A stretch of DNA of 64,000 nucleotides from Rhodobiaceae bacterium UBA4490 (GTDB taxonomy: Bacteria > Pseudomonadota > Alphaproteobacteria > Parvibaculales > Parvibaculaceae). The stretch spans positions 218,525-282,524 of the forward strand of contig DGNO01000006.1 in NCBI GenBank assembly GCA_002389665.1, given 5' to 3'. Under the pieces are notes generated by a model. That model did not search any database and was not told the DNA's origin. It saw only the letters and a list, made by a program, of their open reading frames with translations. Each line of letters starts with the position of its first letter. Position 1 is the first letter of the stretch. Below are positions 1 to 9,325 of the stretch, in pieces. A program made the translations under genes and the position numbers.

Positions 1-2152
1 TCACTTCCGCCCCGCCCAGCGATTGCAGCATCTTCGTTGAGATGGAAGCGGAATGAATGGCCGGCATGATCAGCACATTGGCGGGACCCGAAAGGCGGCA
101 GAACGGATAAAGCGCCATCGCCTCTTTGCTGAGCGCCACATCGGCGGCCATTTCCCCGTCATATTCGAAATCGGCGCCGCGCTTGTCGAGAATTTCCGTC
201 GCCTCGCGCATCAGTGTCGAGCGCTCGCCCGAAGGATGACCAAAGGTGGAATAGGCAAGCATGGCAACGCGCGGTTCCTGGCCGAGGCGGCGGTTCACTT
301 CGGCTGCCTGCATCGCGATATCGGCAAGCTCTTCGGCGCTCGGCATGTCGTGCACGTTCGTGTCGGCGACAAGCACGGTGCGCCCGCGCACGATGATCAT
401 GGAAATGCCCATGACACGCGAGCCCGGCAAGGGATCGATGACGCGCAGCACTTCGGAAAGCGCGACGGCATAATTGCGCGTCGCCCCCGTCACCATCGCA
501 TCGGCATCGCCGTGTTCGACCATGCAGGCGCCGAAAACGTTGCGGTCGTTGTTCACCATGCGCAGACAGTCGCGCTGCAGATAGCCGCGCCGCTGCAAAC
601 GCTTATAGAGGAAATCGGCGTACGTATCGGCGCGGTGGGAGACACGCGAGTTGACGATTTCGAGCGCCGTGCCGGAGTCCAATCCGATGGAGCGCATCGT
701 CTCGCGGATGCGCTCTTCCCGGCCGATCAGGATCGGATGGCCGAGCTCGAGATCGCGGAAGGTGAGCGCGGCGCGGATGACGCGTTCTTCTTCGCCTTCG
801 GCAAAGACCACGCGTTTCGGATCGCGTTTGACATGCTCGTAGATCACCTGCAGCGAACCTTGCGTCGGATCGAGGCGGGCGGAGAGCTTGTTCTTATACC
901 CGTCCATATCGACGATCGGCATGCGCGCCACGCCGGTATCCATCGCAGCTTTTGCAACGGCGGACGGGATCTCGCGAATGAGGCGCGGATCGAAAGGCAC
1001 AGGGATAATGTAGCTTGCGCCGAAACGCGGGCGCTCACCCTGATAGGCGGCGGCTACTTCATCGGGCACATCTTCGCGCGCAAGTTTGGCAAGCGCTTCG
1101 GCGGCGGCGATCTTCATCGCTTCGTTGATCGTCGTTGCGCGCACATCGAGCGCGCCGCGGAAGATGTAAGGAAAGCCGAGAACGTTATTGACCTGGTTCG
1201 GATAGTCCGAGCGGCCCGTCGCCATGATCGCATCGTCGCGCACTTCGGCGACTTCTTCCGGCGTGATTTCCGGGTCCGGGTTCGCCATTGCAAAAATGAT
1301 CGGCTTGTCGGCCATGGAGGCGACCATTTCAGGGGTGAGCGCGCCTTGCACGGAAAGGCCGAGAAAGACATCCGCGCCCTTCACCGCTTCTTCGAGCGTG
1401 CGCTTGTCGGTCGGCACCGCATGGGCCGACTTCCACTGGTTCATGCCTTCTTCGCGGCCCTGATAGATGACGCCTTTCGTATCGCAAAGGATCGCCTGAT
1501 CATGCGGCAGGCCCATTGCCTTGATGAGCTCGAGGCAGGCAATGCCCGCCGAGCCCGCGCCGTTGACGACGACGGTAATGTCCTTGATGTCCTTGCCCGT
1601 CAGATAAAGCGCGTTGATGAGACCGGCGGCGGAAATGATCGCCGTGCCGTGCTGGTCGTCATGAAAGACGGGAATGTTCATGCATTCGCGCAGGCGTTCT
1701 TCGATGATGAAGCAGTCCGGCGCCTTGATGTCTTCCAGGTTGATGCCGCCGAAAGACGGCCCGAGATAGCGCACGGAATTGATGAAGGCGTCGACATCTT
1801 CCGTTTCGATCTCAAGATCGATGGAATCGACATCGGCAAAGCGCTTGAAGAGCACCGCCTTGCCTTCCATCACGGGCTTGGAGGCAAGCGCGCCCAGGTT
1901 GCCGAGACCGAGAATGGCCGTGCCGTTGGAGATCACCGCGACCATATTGCCTTTGGAGGTGTAGTCGTAGGCAGTGTCCGGGTTCTCGGCGATGGCGCGC
2001 ACCGGCGCGGCGACGCCCGGCGAATAGGCGAGCGAGAGATCCCGCTGCGTGGCCATGGGCTTGGTGGCGTTGATTTCCAGCTTGCCGGGCTTGCCCCGGG
2101 CATGGAAACGCAGCGCTTCTTCGTCGGTAAATGCTTTTTTGTTTCTCGTCAT
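1..2152 (-). CDS. maeB: NADP-dependent malic enzyme with phosphotransacetylase-like C-terminal domain, cut by the window edge
   Basis: Oxidative decarboxylation of malate to pyruvate, giving NADPH in the cytosol. The frame opens at an ATG (2152-2150) and runs 717 codons without a stop to the left edge, so the C-terminus is missing. The N-terminal malic domain shows the typical stretch LAYSPGVAAPVRAI near residue 40. FHDDQHGTA follows near residue 160 and the nucleotide-binding VVNGAGSAGIACLEL near 190. The second half (from about residue 430) reads as the Pta-like domain found in the ~760-residue MaeB family. It is divergently transcribed from mutS. A long frame on the opposite strand is only its shadow. 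Confidence 0.95.
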   Translation of the reverse strand, partial: MTRNKKAFTDEEALRFHARGKPGKLEINATKPMATQRDLSLAYSPGVAAPVRAIAENPDTAYDYTSKGNMVAVISNGTAILGLGNLGALASKPVMEGKAVLFKRFADVDSIDLEIETEDVDAFINSVRYLGPSFGGINLEDIKAPDCFIIEERLRECMNIPVFHDDQHGTAIISAAGLINALYLTGKDIKDITVVVNGAGSAGIACLELIKAMGLPHDQAILCDTKGVIYQGREEGMNQWKSAHAVPTDKRTLEEAVKGADVFLGLSVQGALTPEMVASMADKPIIFAMANPDPEITPEEVAEVRDDAIMATGRSDYPNQVNNVLGFPYIFRGALDVRATTINEAMKIAAAEALAKLAREDVPDEVAAAYQGERPRFGASYIIPVPFDPRLIREIPSAVAKAAMDTGVARMPIVDMDGYKNKLSARLDPTQGSLQVIYEHVKRDPKRVVFAEGEEERVIRAALTFRDLELGHPILIGREERIRETMRSIGLDSGTALEIVNSRVSHRADTYADFLYKRLQRRGYLQRDCLRMVNNDRNVFGACMVEHGDADAMVTGATRNYAVALSEVLRVIDPLPGSRVMGISMIIVRGRTVLVADTNVHDMPSAEELADIAMQAAEVNRRLGQEPRVAMLAYSTFGHPSGERSTLMREATEILDKRGADFEYDGEMAADVALSKEAMALYPFCRLSGPANVLIMPAIHSASISTKMLQSLGGAEV

Positions 2153-2390
2153 GGCCAATCTGCGCAACTTTTGAAATGATCGGGCGCGGCGTTCTTAACG
2201 CATATTGCTCTGCCCCGCTACCCCCCGCCGCAATCTTTTTGCCGGAAAGCGGGAGAGAGCCTCGCAAAAGAGCCTGACTGGACGGTTAAGGCGCGCGGTT
2301 TTTACCGGCGGGGCGCCTTGGGCTGGATGCAGGCTAGATGCAGATGAGGGGGAATCTGCTAGATTGCGCCTCTTCATTTCGAGGGTAAGC

Positions 2391-5144
2391 ATGGCGGCGG
2401 TCGAGAAAAACGAGGGGACGGAAAAGCGCGCGGGCGCGGCGGGAGCTGCCGGGGCCGCCGGCAGTGAGCCGGTGAAAGCCGTCACGCCCATGATGGCGCA
2501 ATATATGGAGATCAAGAAGGATCACCCGGGCGCCCTCCTCTTCTACCGCATGGGCGATTTCTACGAGCTCTTCTTCGAGGATGCGGTGAAGGCCGCCGAA
2601 GCACTGGACATTACGCTTACGAAACGAGGTAAGCATTTGGGGGAAGATATCCCCATGTGCGGCGTGCCGGTCCATTCCGCCGATGCCTATCTCGAGCGTC
2701 TTATCCGCCTCTCCTTCAAAGTGGCGATCTGCGAGCAGACCGAAGATCCGGCGGAGGCGAAAAAGCGCGGGGCGAAATCCGTCGTCCGCCGCGAGGTGGT
2801 GCGCCTCGTTACCCCCGGCACCTTGACCGAAGACACGCTGCTCGATGCCCGCCGGCACAATTATCTTGCCGCGCTCTCCCGTCTCGGGGCGAGCGACACG
2901 CTCAGCCTTGCCTGGGCAGATATCTCGACGGGCGATTTCCGGGTGACCAGCATCGCCCCCGGCGAGCTCGGCGCCGAGCTTGCCCGGCTCGAGGCGGGCG
3001 AGCTTCTCCTGCCCGACCCGCTTTTCACCGACCCCGCTCTGGCCGAAACCTTGCGCCAGACGCGCGCCGCGCTGACCCCGCTCGATCCTTCCCTTTTCGA
3101 CAGCACGCGGGCCGAGCGGCGCCTCAAAGAGCTGTTGGAGGTAAGCGCGCTTGACGGTTTCGGCCATTTCAGCCGGGGCGAGCTTTCCGCCGCTGGCGCG
3201 CTGCTCGATTATCTGGAGCTGACCCAGGTCGGTCAGATGCCGCGCCTGAAAGCCCCGCGCCCGGCGCGCAGCGGCGCGTTTCTCGCCATGGATGCGGCAA
3301 CGCGCGCCAATCTGGAGCTCACCCGCACGCTGTCGGGCGAGGCGCGCGGCAGCCTTCTTTCCGTTATCGACCGCACGGTGACGGGCGCGGGCGCAAGGCT
3401 GCTCGCCGAACGGCTGAAGGCGCCGCTGACCGATCCTGCCGCCATCATCGCCCGGCTCGATGCGGTGAGCTGGTTTCTGGAGGCGCGGGAATTGCGCACG
3501 CGCCTGCGCGCCGAGCTTAAATCCGTGCCGGACATGGCAAGAGCGCTCTCGCGCGTGACTGCTGGTCGCGGCGGTCCGCGCGATCTTGCTGCCGCAAGAG
3601 ACGGGCTTGCAGGCGCCCATAGGATCGCCGCGCTTTTGGCGTCTGCCTCCCAGGCCCTGCCAGAGGAAATCGCCCGCGAGCGCGCGGCGCTGGAAGGGCG
3701 GGCCGCTGCCCTTCAGGACAGGCTGACGGCGGCGCTCAGCCCCGATCTCCCGCTTCTGGCGCGTGATGGTGGCTTTATCGCCAAAGGCTTTTCCGCCCCG
3801 CTCGATGAATGCCGGATGCTGCGCGATGAAAGCCGCCGCGTCATTGCGGGCCTGCAATCGAAATATGCCGAAGAGACGGGCATCGGCGCGCTCAAGATCA
3901 AGCACAACAATGTGCTGGGCTATTATATCGAGGTCTCGCCGCGCCATGCCGACCCGCTCATGACCGGCGTTCATAAGGACGCCTATATTCACCGCCAGAC
4001 GCTGGCGAATGCCGTGCGCTTTACCACGGTCGAGCTTTCCGACATTGCCTCGCGCATTACCGAGGCGGCGGGCCGCGCCATCGCCCTTGAGATGGAGCTG
4101 TTCTCGGAGCTTTCGGAGGCAGTGAAAGGGGAAGCGGCAGCGATTTCGCAGGCCGCCGAAGCCTTGGCCCGGCTCGATGTGGCCGCAGGGCTGGCTGATC
4201 TTGCCGAAGAACGGCGCTACACGCGCCCAAGGATCGATGACAGCCTTGCCTTTGAAGTGACGGGCGGTCGCCATCCTGTGGTGGAAGCGGCGCTGGAAAA
4301 GGCGGGCGAGGGGCCTTTTGTGCCGAATGACGCCGATCTTTCCGGCGACAAGGGCGAGGCGCGCCGGCTCTGGCTTCTGACCGGCCCCAACATGGCCGGT
4401 AAATCGACCTTCCTGCGCCAGAACGCGCTCATCGCCATTCTGGCGCAAATGGGCTCTTACGTGCCCGCCGCTGCCGCCCATATCGGGGTGGTGGACCGGC
4501 TCTTTTCCCGCGTGGGCGCTGCGGACGATTTGGCGCGCGGGCGCTCCACCTTCATGGTCGAAATGGTGGAGACGGCGGCCATTCTCAATCAGGCCGGGCC
4601 CCGCTCGCTGGTCATTCTGGATGAGATCGGCCGGGGCACGGCGACCTTTGACGGGCTTTCCATCGCCTGGGCGGCGGTTGAGCATCTGCATGAGGAAAAC
4701 CGCTGCCGGGCGCTTTTCGCCACCCATTATCACGAGCTCACCGCCCTTGCCGAAAAGCTGCCGTTCCTCGCCAATGCGACGATGAAGGTGAAGGAATGGC
4801 AGGGGGATGTCGTCTTCCTGCATGAAGTGGGGCCGGGGGCCGCCGACCGCTCTTACGGCATTCAGGTCGCCAAACTCGCCGGCCTGCCGCCCGCTGTGAT
4901 CGCAAGGGCGAATGACGTGCTGCATGTGCTGGAAAGCGGGGCGGAAACGCGCGGCGCGGGCCGCATTGTGGATGATTTGCCGCTTTTCTCCGCTGCGCCG
5001 AGACCTGCGGATTCGCGCGGGGCGAAGAAAAGCGCGCTGGAAGAGGCCTTCGAGGCCGTCAACCCGGACGAGCTCAGCCCGAAAGAAGCGCTCGATCTGC
5101 TTTATGAGCTAAAAGCGCAAAAACTCGCCGAAAACGGCGAATAA
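2391..5144 (+). CDS. mutS: DNA mismatch repair protein MutS
   Basis: Recognises mismatches and small loops and starts mismatch repair. The protein has 917 residues, the usual size for alphaproteobacteria. The mismatch-reading domain starts with the [15 protein letters not shown] stretch that contains the Phe-x-Glu reader (about residues 53-67). The ATPase domain has Walker A GPNMAGKS at 665-672 and the downstream [13 protein letters not shown] block. The start at 2391 is chosen because GAGGG lies 5 bases upstream; the frame stays open further upstream but without a ribosome site or family similarity. An Ala/Gly-rich low-complexity segment (residues 16-24) precedes the conserved part. Confidence 0.96.
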   Translation: MAAVEKNEGTEKRAGAAGAAGAAGSEPVKAVTPMMAQYMEIKKDHPGALLFYRMGDFYELFFEDAVKAAEALDITLTKRGKHLGEDIPMCGVPVHSADAYLERLIRLSFKVAICEQTEDPAEAKKRGAKSVVRREVVRLVTPGTLTEDTLLDARRHNYLAALSRLGASDTLSLAWADISTGDFRVTSIAPGELGAELARLEAGELLLPDPLFTDPALAETLRQTRAALTPLDPSLFDSTRAERRLKELLEVSALDGFGHFSRGELSAAGALLDYLELTQVGQMPRLKAPRPARSGAFLAMDAATRANLELTRTLSGEARGSLLSVIDRTVTGAGARLLAERLKAPLTDPAAIIARLDAVSWFLEARELRTRLRAELKSVPDMARALSRVTAGRGGPRDLAAARDGLAGAHRIAALLASASQALPEEIARERAALEGRAAALQDRLTAALSPDLPLLARDGGFIAKGFSAPLDECRMLRDESRRVIAGLQSKYAEETGIGALKIKHNNVLGYYIEVSPRHADPLMTGVHKDAYIHRQTLANAVRFTTVELSDIASRITEAAGRAIALEMELFSELSEAVKGEAAAISQAAEALARLDVAAGLADLAEERRYTRPRIDDSLAFEVTGGRHPVVEAALEKAGEGPFVPNDADLSGDKGEARRLWLLTGPNMAGKSTFLRQNALIAILAQMGSYVPAAAAHIGVVDRLFSRVGAADDLARGRSTFMVEMVETAAILNQAGPRSLVILDEIGRGTATFDGLSIAWAAVEHLHEENRCRALFATHYHELTALAEKLPFLANATMKVKEWQGDVVFLHEVGPGAADRSYGIQVAKLAGLPPAVIARANDVLHVLESGAETRGAGRIVDDLPLFSAAPRPADSRGAKKSALEEAFEAVNPDELSPKEALDLLYELKAQKLAENGE

Positions 5145-5640
5145 ACCGCTTTTTGGACGCAAAAACGTGTCAAAAGGGGATTTTTGCCGCACTTGTGGAT
5201 AAGTCCGTGGACGGACTATGCGCGTGCTACGCTTGGATGACTCGCTGAAAGCGCAAGCCAGCCTGTGACTGTGATTCACACCCGGCGAAGAAAAGGCGCG
5301 GGGGCAGTGGAAAAGCCTCTGCGCCGTGCTTGGCCATTTCCTCACACGGCCGGCTGCCCGGATTTTGGGCGGAAGGGACCGGCTGCGCCCAAGTTTTCGT
5401 CATTGTTGCGATACCGGAATGAAGGTTCCGGCGAAAAAGGCGCGCATTTCCGCGCCCTTGCCGCAAGGCTGCTTTTGGCGCGGGGCTTGCGAAGCACATA
5501 AAGGCTGCTTGCCTCGTAAGGCTGCCTCTCTCTCCTCCCTCGCGCCAGCGGCCTCGCAAAGCCGCTGGCGTGCTATACATAAGAAAGAACCGCCCTTGAA
5601 AGCGGTCTGACAAACGGACCATCCGACCACCGGAGCTTTT
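5145..5640. other. Intergenic region mutS-glnD with a lone DnaA box and hairpins
   Basis: This is 496 bases without a convincing gene; short frames here have no recognisable content. It contains one perfect DnaA box (5194-5202, complement TTATCCACA), directly followed by a small hairpin (AGTCCG/CGGACT, 5202-5217). It also has a perfect 10-bp stem with an 8-base loop at 5543-5570 (CGCCAGCGGC/GCCGCTGGCG). A TATACAT that could be a -10 element for glnD lies just behind the stem (about 5573-5580). A single DnaA box is not evidence for an origin. Confidence 0.5.
5194..5202 (-). promoter_or_regulatory. Perfect DnaA box
   Basis: TGTGGATAA on the plus strand, i.e. TTATCCACA on the minus strand, the consensus DnaA-binding 9-mer. 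It is solitary. It could let DnaA influence mutS or glnD transcription or titrate DnaA, or it may be chance. Confidence 0.4.
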
Positions 5641-8478
5641 ATGTCCCCCAAAGCCGCAAAAGCTGCAGCGAAACCTGCCGAAAAATCTGCCGCGCCCAAC
5701 CCAGTTTCCGGGCCTGCATTGGAGCCCGTTTCGGACCGCGAGGCGCTGACCGCTGAGCTCATCGGCTTTGCCGATCAGGGCGGCGATGAAATGGCGGTGC
5801 GCCGGCAGGTGGTGGACCGGTTGCGGGGCGAGCTGAAAGAGGGCCGGGCGCTCTGCCGGGCGCGGCTCGAAGAGGGGGTCTTCAAAGGCCGGGCCTGCGC
5901 GAGCGCGCTGGCTGAGCTCATGGATAGCGTCATTATCTCGCTTTATGACTTTGCCACGGCCCGGATCTTTCCCGTCGCCAACCCGTCCGAGGCCGAGCGT
6001 CTTGCCGTCGTGGCCGTAGGCGGCTATGGCCGCGGCACCATGGCGCCGGGCTCAGACGTCGATCTTCTCTTTTTGCTGCCGTACAAGCAGACCCCCTGGG
6101 GCGAGAGCCTCGTCGAATACATGCTCTACATCCTCTGGGACCTCGGGCTCAAAGTCGGCCATGCCACACGCTCGGTCGATGAAAGCGTGCGCCTTTCCAA
6201 AGAAGACATGACGATCCGCACCACCATTCTCGAGGCGCGCTTTCTGATCGGCGAGCACAAGCTCTTCGAGGAGCTGGAAGAGCGCTTCTTTAAAGATGTC
6301 GCCAAGGGCAGTGCGGTGGAGTTTGTCGAGGCGAAGCTTGCCGAGCAGGACGAGCGCCATGAGCGCTCCGGGCGCTCGCGCTATCTCGTCGAGCCCAATG
6401 TGAAGGACGGCAAGGGCGGCCAGCGCGACATCCACACCATGTTCTGGATCGCTAAATATATCTATCAGCTCAAAAGCCCGAACGAGCTTGCCAAGGTCGG
6501 AATTTTCACGCGCAAGGAATTCAATGCGCTGGTGCGCGCGGATGATTTTCTCTGGGCCGTGCGCTGCATGCTGCATTTCCTCACGGGCCGGGCGGAAGAG
6601 CGCATCACGTTTGACATTCAGCCCGAGCTTTCCCGCGTCCTCGGCTATCACGGGCATGGCGGCCTGAAGGGCGTCGAGCGTTTCATGAAGCACTATTTTC
6701 TGGTGGCGAAGGATGTGGGCGATCTCACCCGCATTCTCTGCACGGTGCTGGAAGAGCAGGAGCAAAAGAAGAAGCCGGGTATCGGCCGCTTCATGCAGGC
6801 GCTGCGCCGCAAGAAGGATATTCAGGGCTTTACCGTGGACAGGGGCCGGCTCACCGTCACCTCGGAGGATTTCTTCGAAAAAGACCCGGTCAATCTCATC
6901 CGGCTCTTTCATGTCGCTCAGGAGCACGGTCTGCTCATTCACCCCGACGCGCTGAAGCTCGTCACCCGTTCGCTAAAACTCGTGAAATCGGAGCTGCGCG
7001 CCAATGAAGAAGCGAACCGGCTCTTCCTCGAAATCCTTTCAAGCCGCAAGGACCCGGAACGCACCTTGCGCAAGATGAACGAGGTGGGCCTGCTTGGGAA
7101 ATTCGTCACCGATTTCGGCCGTATCGTCGCGCTGATGCAGTTCAATATGTATCACCATTATACGGCAGACGAGCATTTGCTGCGCGCCATCGGCATTCTT
7201 GCCGAGATCGAGCGCGGGGAGCTCGCGGACGAACACCCGCTTGCCGCCGAGCTTTTTCAGAAGATCAACAACCGCAATGTGCTTTATGCGGCGATGTTCC
7301 TGCATGACATCGCCAAGGGCCGCCCGGAAGATCATTCGGAAGCCGGCGCGAAGATCGCCAAGAAGCTTTGCCCGCGCCTCGGCATGGGCCCCGGTGAAAC
7401 GGAAACCGTTGCCTGGCTCGTCGAGAACCATCTCGTCATGTCCGATGTAGCCCAGAAGCGCGATCTTTCCGACCCCAAGACCTTGAAGGATTTTGCCGAG
7501 CTGGTGCAAAGTCCGGAGCGCTTGAAACTCTTGGAAATTCTGACGGAGGCCGATATCCGTGCCGTGGGGCCGGGCACCTGGAACGGCTGGAAGAGCCAGC
7601 TCTTGCGCCAGCTTTATTATGAAACCGATGCGGTGATGGGCGGCGAGCAGCAGATCAATCGCAAGCAGCGCATCGAGCAGTCCAAGGCGGAACTGGAAAA
7701 GGCGCTCGGCGACTGGCCGAAAACGCGCCGGGAAAAATATTTCCGCCGCCACCCGGATTCTTATTGGCTTTCCTTCGATACCGCCACGCATCTGCGCCAT
7801 GCGCAAATGATCCATGAGGCGGCCGATAACGGCCTTGCCGTTATCGCGCGGCCCGACCCGAAAAGCGATGCGACGGAGGTTACGCTTTACGCGCAGGACC
7901 ATCCGGGTCTCTTCTCCCGCTTTGCCGGGGCGTGCGCTGCGGCAGGAACGGAAATTCTCGAAGCGAAAATTTTCACGACCCGAGACGGCATGGCGCTCGA
8001 CACGCTCTGGGTGCATGACGCGGAGATGGGCGCGATCTCCGAGCCGCGCCGCCTCAAAAGCCTGGAAGAGACGATCCGCAAGGTGCTTTCCGGCGACATT
8101 CTCGCACCCGATGCGATCGAAAGCCGCTACAAACGCCAGAAGCGTGTGGAAGCCTTCTCCATCAGTCCGCAAGTCTATATTGATAATCAGGGGTCGGATG
8201 AATTTACCCTGATCGAGGTGAACGGTCTCGACAGGCCGGGGCTCCTTCATGCGCTTACCCGCACGATCTTCCATCTCGGCCTGACCATCGGCTCGGCCCA
8301 GGTCGCAACTTTCGGCGAGCGCGCCGTCGACGTTTTCTATGTGAAGGATCTCGTCGGTCACAAGGTGACGAACACCAACAAGCTCAAAGCCGTCGAGCGC
8401 CATCTCGTCGAGGCGCTGGAAGACCCGATGAAAAAAGCCCGCCCGCAAAAACAGAAAGACAAGCAAAGCGCTGCTTAG
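5641..8478 (+). CDS. glnD: Bifunctional PII uridylyltransferase / uridylyl-removing enzyme
   Basis: Senses glutamine and modifies or demodifies the PII proteins, so it sits at the top of nitrogen control. The protein has 945 residues. The nucleotidyltransferase signature GGYGRGTMAPGSDVD spans 127-141, with catalytic aspartates D139 and D141. The HD hydrolase domain has H555-D556 (LHDIAKG). Two C-terminal ACT domains begin near YAQDHPGLFSRF and VNGLDRPGLLHAL. The first ~25 residues are an Ala/Lys/Pro-rich tail. The start has a GGAG-type site (CCGGAGC) upstream. A hairpin overlapping the stop codon with T-rich sequence behind it probably ends the transcript. Confidence 0.96.
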   Translation: MSPKAAKAAAKPAEKSAAPNPVSGPALEPVSDREALTAELIGFADQGGDEMAVRRQVVDRLRGELKEGRALCRARLEEGVFKGRACASALAELMDSVIISLYDFATARIFPVANPSEAERLAVVAVGGYGRGTMAPGSDVDLLFLLPYKQTPWGESLVEYMLYILWDLGLKVGHATRSVDESVRLSKEDMTIRTTILEARFLIGEHKLFEELEERFFKDVAKGSAVEFVEAKLAEQDERHERSGRSRYLVEPNVKDGKGGQRDIHTMFWIAKYIYQLKSPNELAKVGIFTRKEFNALVRADDFLWAVRCMLHFLTGRAEERITFDIQPELSRVLGYHGHGGLKGVERFMKHYFLVAKDVGDLTRILCTVLEEQEQKKKPGIGRFMQALRRKKDIQGFTVDRGRLTVTSEDFFEKDPVNLIRLFHVAQEHGLLIHPDALKLVTRSLKLVKSELRANEEANRLFLEILSSRKDPERTLRKMNEVGLLGKFVTDFGRIVALMQFNMYHHYTADEHLLRAIGILAEIERGELADEHPLAAELFQKINNRNVLYAAMFLHDIAKGRPEDHSEAGAKIAKKLCPRLGMGPGETETVAWLVENHLVMSDVAQKRDLSDPKTLKDFAELVQSPERLKLLEILTEADIRAVGPGTWNGWKSQLLRQLYYETDAVMGGEQQINRKQRIEQSKAELEKALGDWPKTRREKYFRRHPDSYWLSFDTATHLRHAQMIHEAADNGLAVIARPDPKSDATEVTLYAQDHPGLFSRFAGACAAAGTEILEAKIFTTRDGMALDTLWVHDAEMGAISEPRRLKSLEETIRKVLSGDILAPDAIESRYKRQKRVEAFSISPQVYIDNQGSDEFTLIEVNGLDRPGLLHALTRTIFHLGLTIGSAQVATFGERAVDVFYVKDLVGHKVTNTNKLKAVERHLVEALEDPMKKARPQKQKDKQSAA

Positions 8479-8499
8479 AGCTTTGCTGTCTTTCGTTTT
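8462..8499 (+). terminator. Probable Rho-independent terminator of glnD
   Basis: AGCAAAGC (8462-8469) pairs perfectly with GCTTTGCT (8480-8487), enclosing a 10-base loop that contains the glnD stop codon. T-rich GTCTTTCGTTTT follows. Confidence 0.5.
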
Positions 8500-8502
8500 C
8501 CC

Positions 8503-8886
8503 TTACATAACCGGCCCGTAAAGCGGCGGCAGGCCGAAGGCCACATAGGCCTCGGTGCCCGCGCGCACGAAGGCGCTTACCAGCCAATTGGAAACAAAAA
8601 CGCCGCCCGTCCAGAGCGCGGCGGTGAGAAGGGCAGGGTGCCTTGCGCGCTCTTCGCCCCAGTCGCGCTCTTCACTCGTGTCGAAGTAAAGCGCGGCGAG
8701 CCCGGCAACAAGGCTCACTTCCAAGGCGGTCAAAAGGCACAGCGCGCGGATGAAGAAGGCGAGCTCGGCGGGCGCGGGCGCCTCGAAGCGCCGGGCAGCG
8801 TAAAGATAAAGCGCAAGACCCAGCCCCGTGGCGGCGGTCCGGTTATAGGCGGTCGGTCTTTGGGCAGGCGGCGGCGTAATCATCAT
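8503..8886 (-). CDS. Small hypothetical membrane protein
   Basis: I do not recognise this 127-residue protein. It has about three hydrophobic segments: near residues 19-32, 41-68 (AFFIRALCLLTALEVSLVAG) and 84-107. A charged DTSEERDWGEERARH stretch lies between the second and third, so it is likely an inner-membrane protein. The start has AGAGG six bases upstream of ATG-ATG. It is convergent with glnD. Just upstream on its own strand lies a Rho-independent terminator (8923-8952), so its promoter should lie between that terminator and 8886 or be read through from above. Confidence 0.6.
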   Translation of the reverse strand: MMITPPPAQRPTAYNRTAATGLGLALYLYAARRFEAPAPAELAFFIRALCLLTALEVSLVAGLAALYFDTSEERDWGEERARHPALLTAALWTGGVFVSNWLVSAFVRAGTEAYVAFGLPPLYGPVM

Positions 8887-8922
8887 AACCTCTGTCAGAG
8901 CTGCAGCTCCGGCAGAGGCATG

Positions 8923-8952
8923 AAAAAAGCCCCTACCGGATGGATGGGGCTT
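8923..8952 (-). terminator. Rho-independent terminator on the minus strand
   Basis: Read on the minus strand, AAGCCCC (8952-8946) pairs with GGGGCTT (8933-8927) around a 12-base loop, and the 3' arm runs into a row of six T (8928-8923). It implies a leftward transcript that starts somewhere in 8953-9325. Confidence 0.65.
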
Positions 8953-9088
8953 GTCGGACGGATTTTCTCAGGCGTTTCAGCACGTCGAAACCTTCCTCCA
9001 GCCACATCGCGCGGTACCGCGGGTGATCGAATATGTGGGTTTCATGTGCATGAGCGTGGGAATAGCCGGACCTGATTAAGAGGTCAAT
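8933..9088 (-). CDS. Possible small His-rich ORF ending in a terminator
   Basis: Reading the minus strand from 9109 to the TAG at 8935-8933 gives an open stretch. It has a His-rich part (SHAHAHETHIFDH) followed by a natural-looking amphipathic part (RYRAMWLEEGFDVLKRLRKS). The stop codon lies inside the terminator hairpin, as for a genuine short transcript. There is no ATG before codon 28 (9007-9005); ATT at 9088 or CTG at 9094 would be needed for the long form, and no ribosome site is obvious. It may be a small protein, a leader peptide or a gene remnant. Confidence 0.25.
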   Translation of the reverse strand: MDLLIRSGYSHAHAHETHIFDHPRYRAMWLEEGFDVLKRLRKSVRQAPSIR

Positions 9089-9325
9089 GCGCAGGCCGAG
9101 ACTTTTCTTTCATGATGGGCGCACGGCGCGTCTTTATGCGCCCGCTGTGCCTGCCGGGTCACAGGACAATCTGTTAGATGGACTGTTGGATAAAGTGAGG
9201 GAGGGGAGGTCGGGCACGGCCCATGTTCCGCCGCAACTTTGGTATTCCGATTCTGGCGCTCTTTTCGAATCCGGCTATGCTGCGCGCAAAGCCATCAACG
9301 GCCTATCTGAGGAAGAAGACCTGTC

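Larger units (their letters stand above)
8887..9325. other. Gap before murJ holding a minus-strand terminator and a possible small gene
   Basis: About 440 bases without an established gene. The left part holds a clear minus-strand terminator (8923-8952) and an open reading stretch of protein-like composition ending inside it. In the right part (about 9100-9325) I see only unconvincing short frames and the murJ ribosome site GAGGAAG. Confidence 0.5.

Noticed and set aside
53..2179. Long plus-strand reading frame of 708 codons, rich in Arg, His, Asp and Ala
   Set aside because: It is the antisense shadow of malic enzyme, whose own frame is continuous on the minus strand and has all family motifs.
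2334..4925. Long minus-strand frame across mutS
   Set aside because: Antisense shadow of mutS; the composition (Arg/His/Gly-rich, no domain) is typical for the complement of high-GC coding DNA.
5265..5622. Several frames of 78-131 codons in the mutS-glnD gap
   Set aside because: They occur on both strands in overlapping frames without ribosome sites or domain-like sequence.
8887..9325. tRNA or 6S-like RNA in the gap before murJ
   Set aside because: No T-loop sequence or cloverleaf could be found; only the terminator hairpin is convincing.
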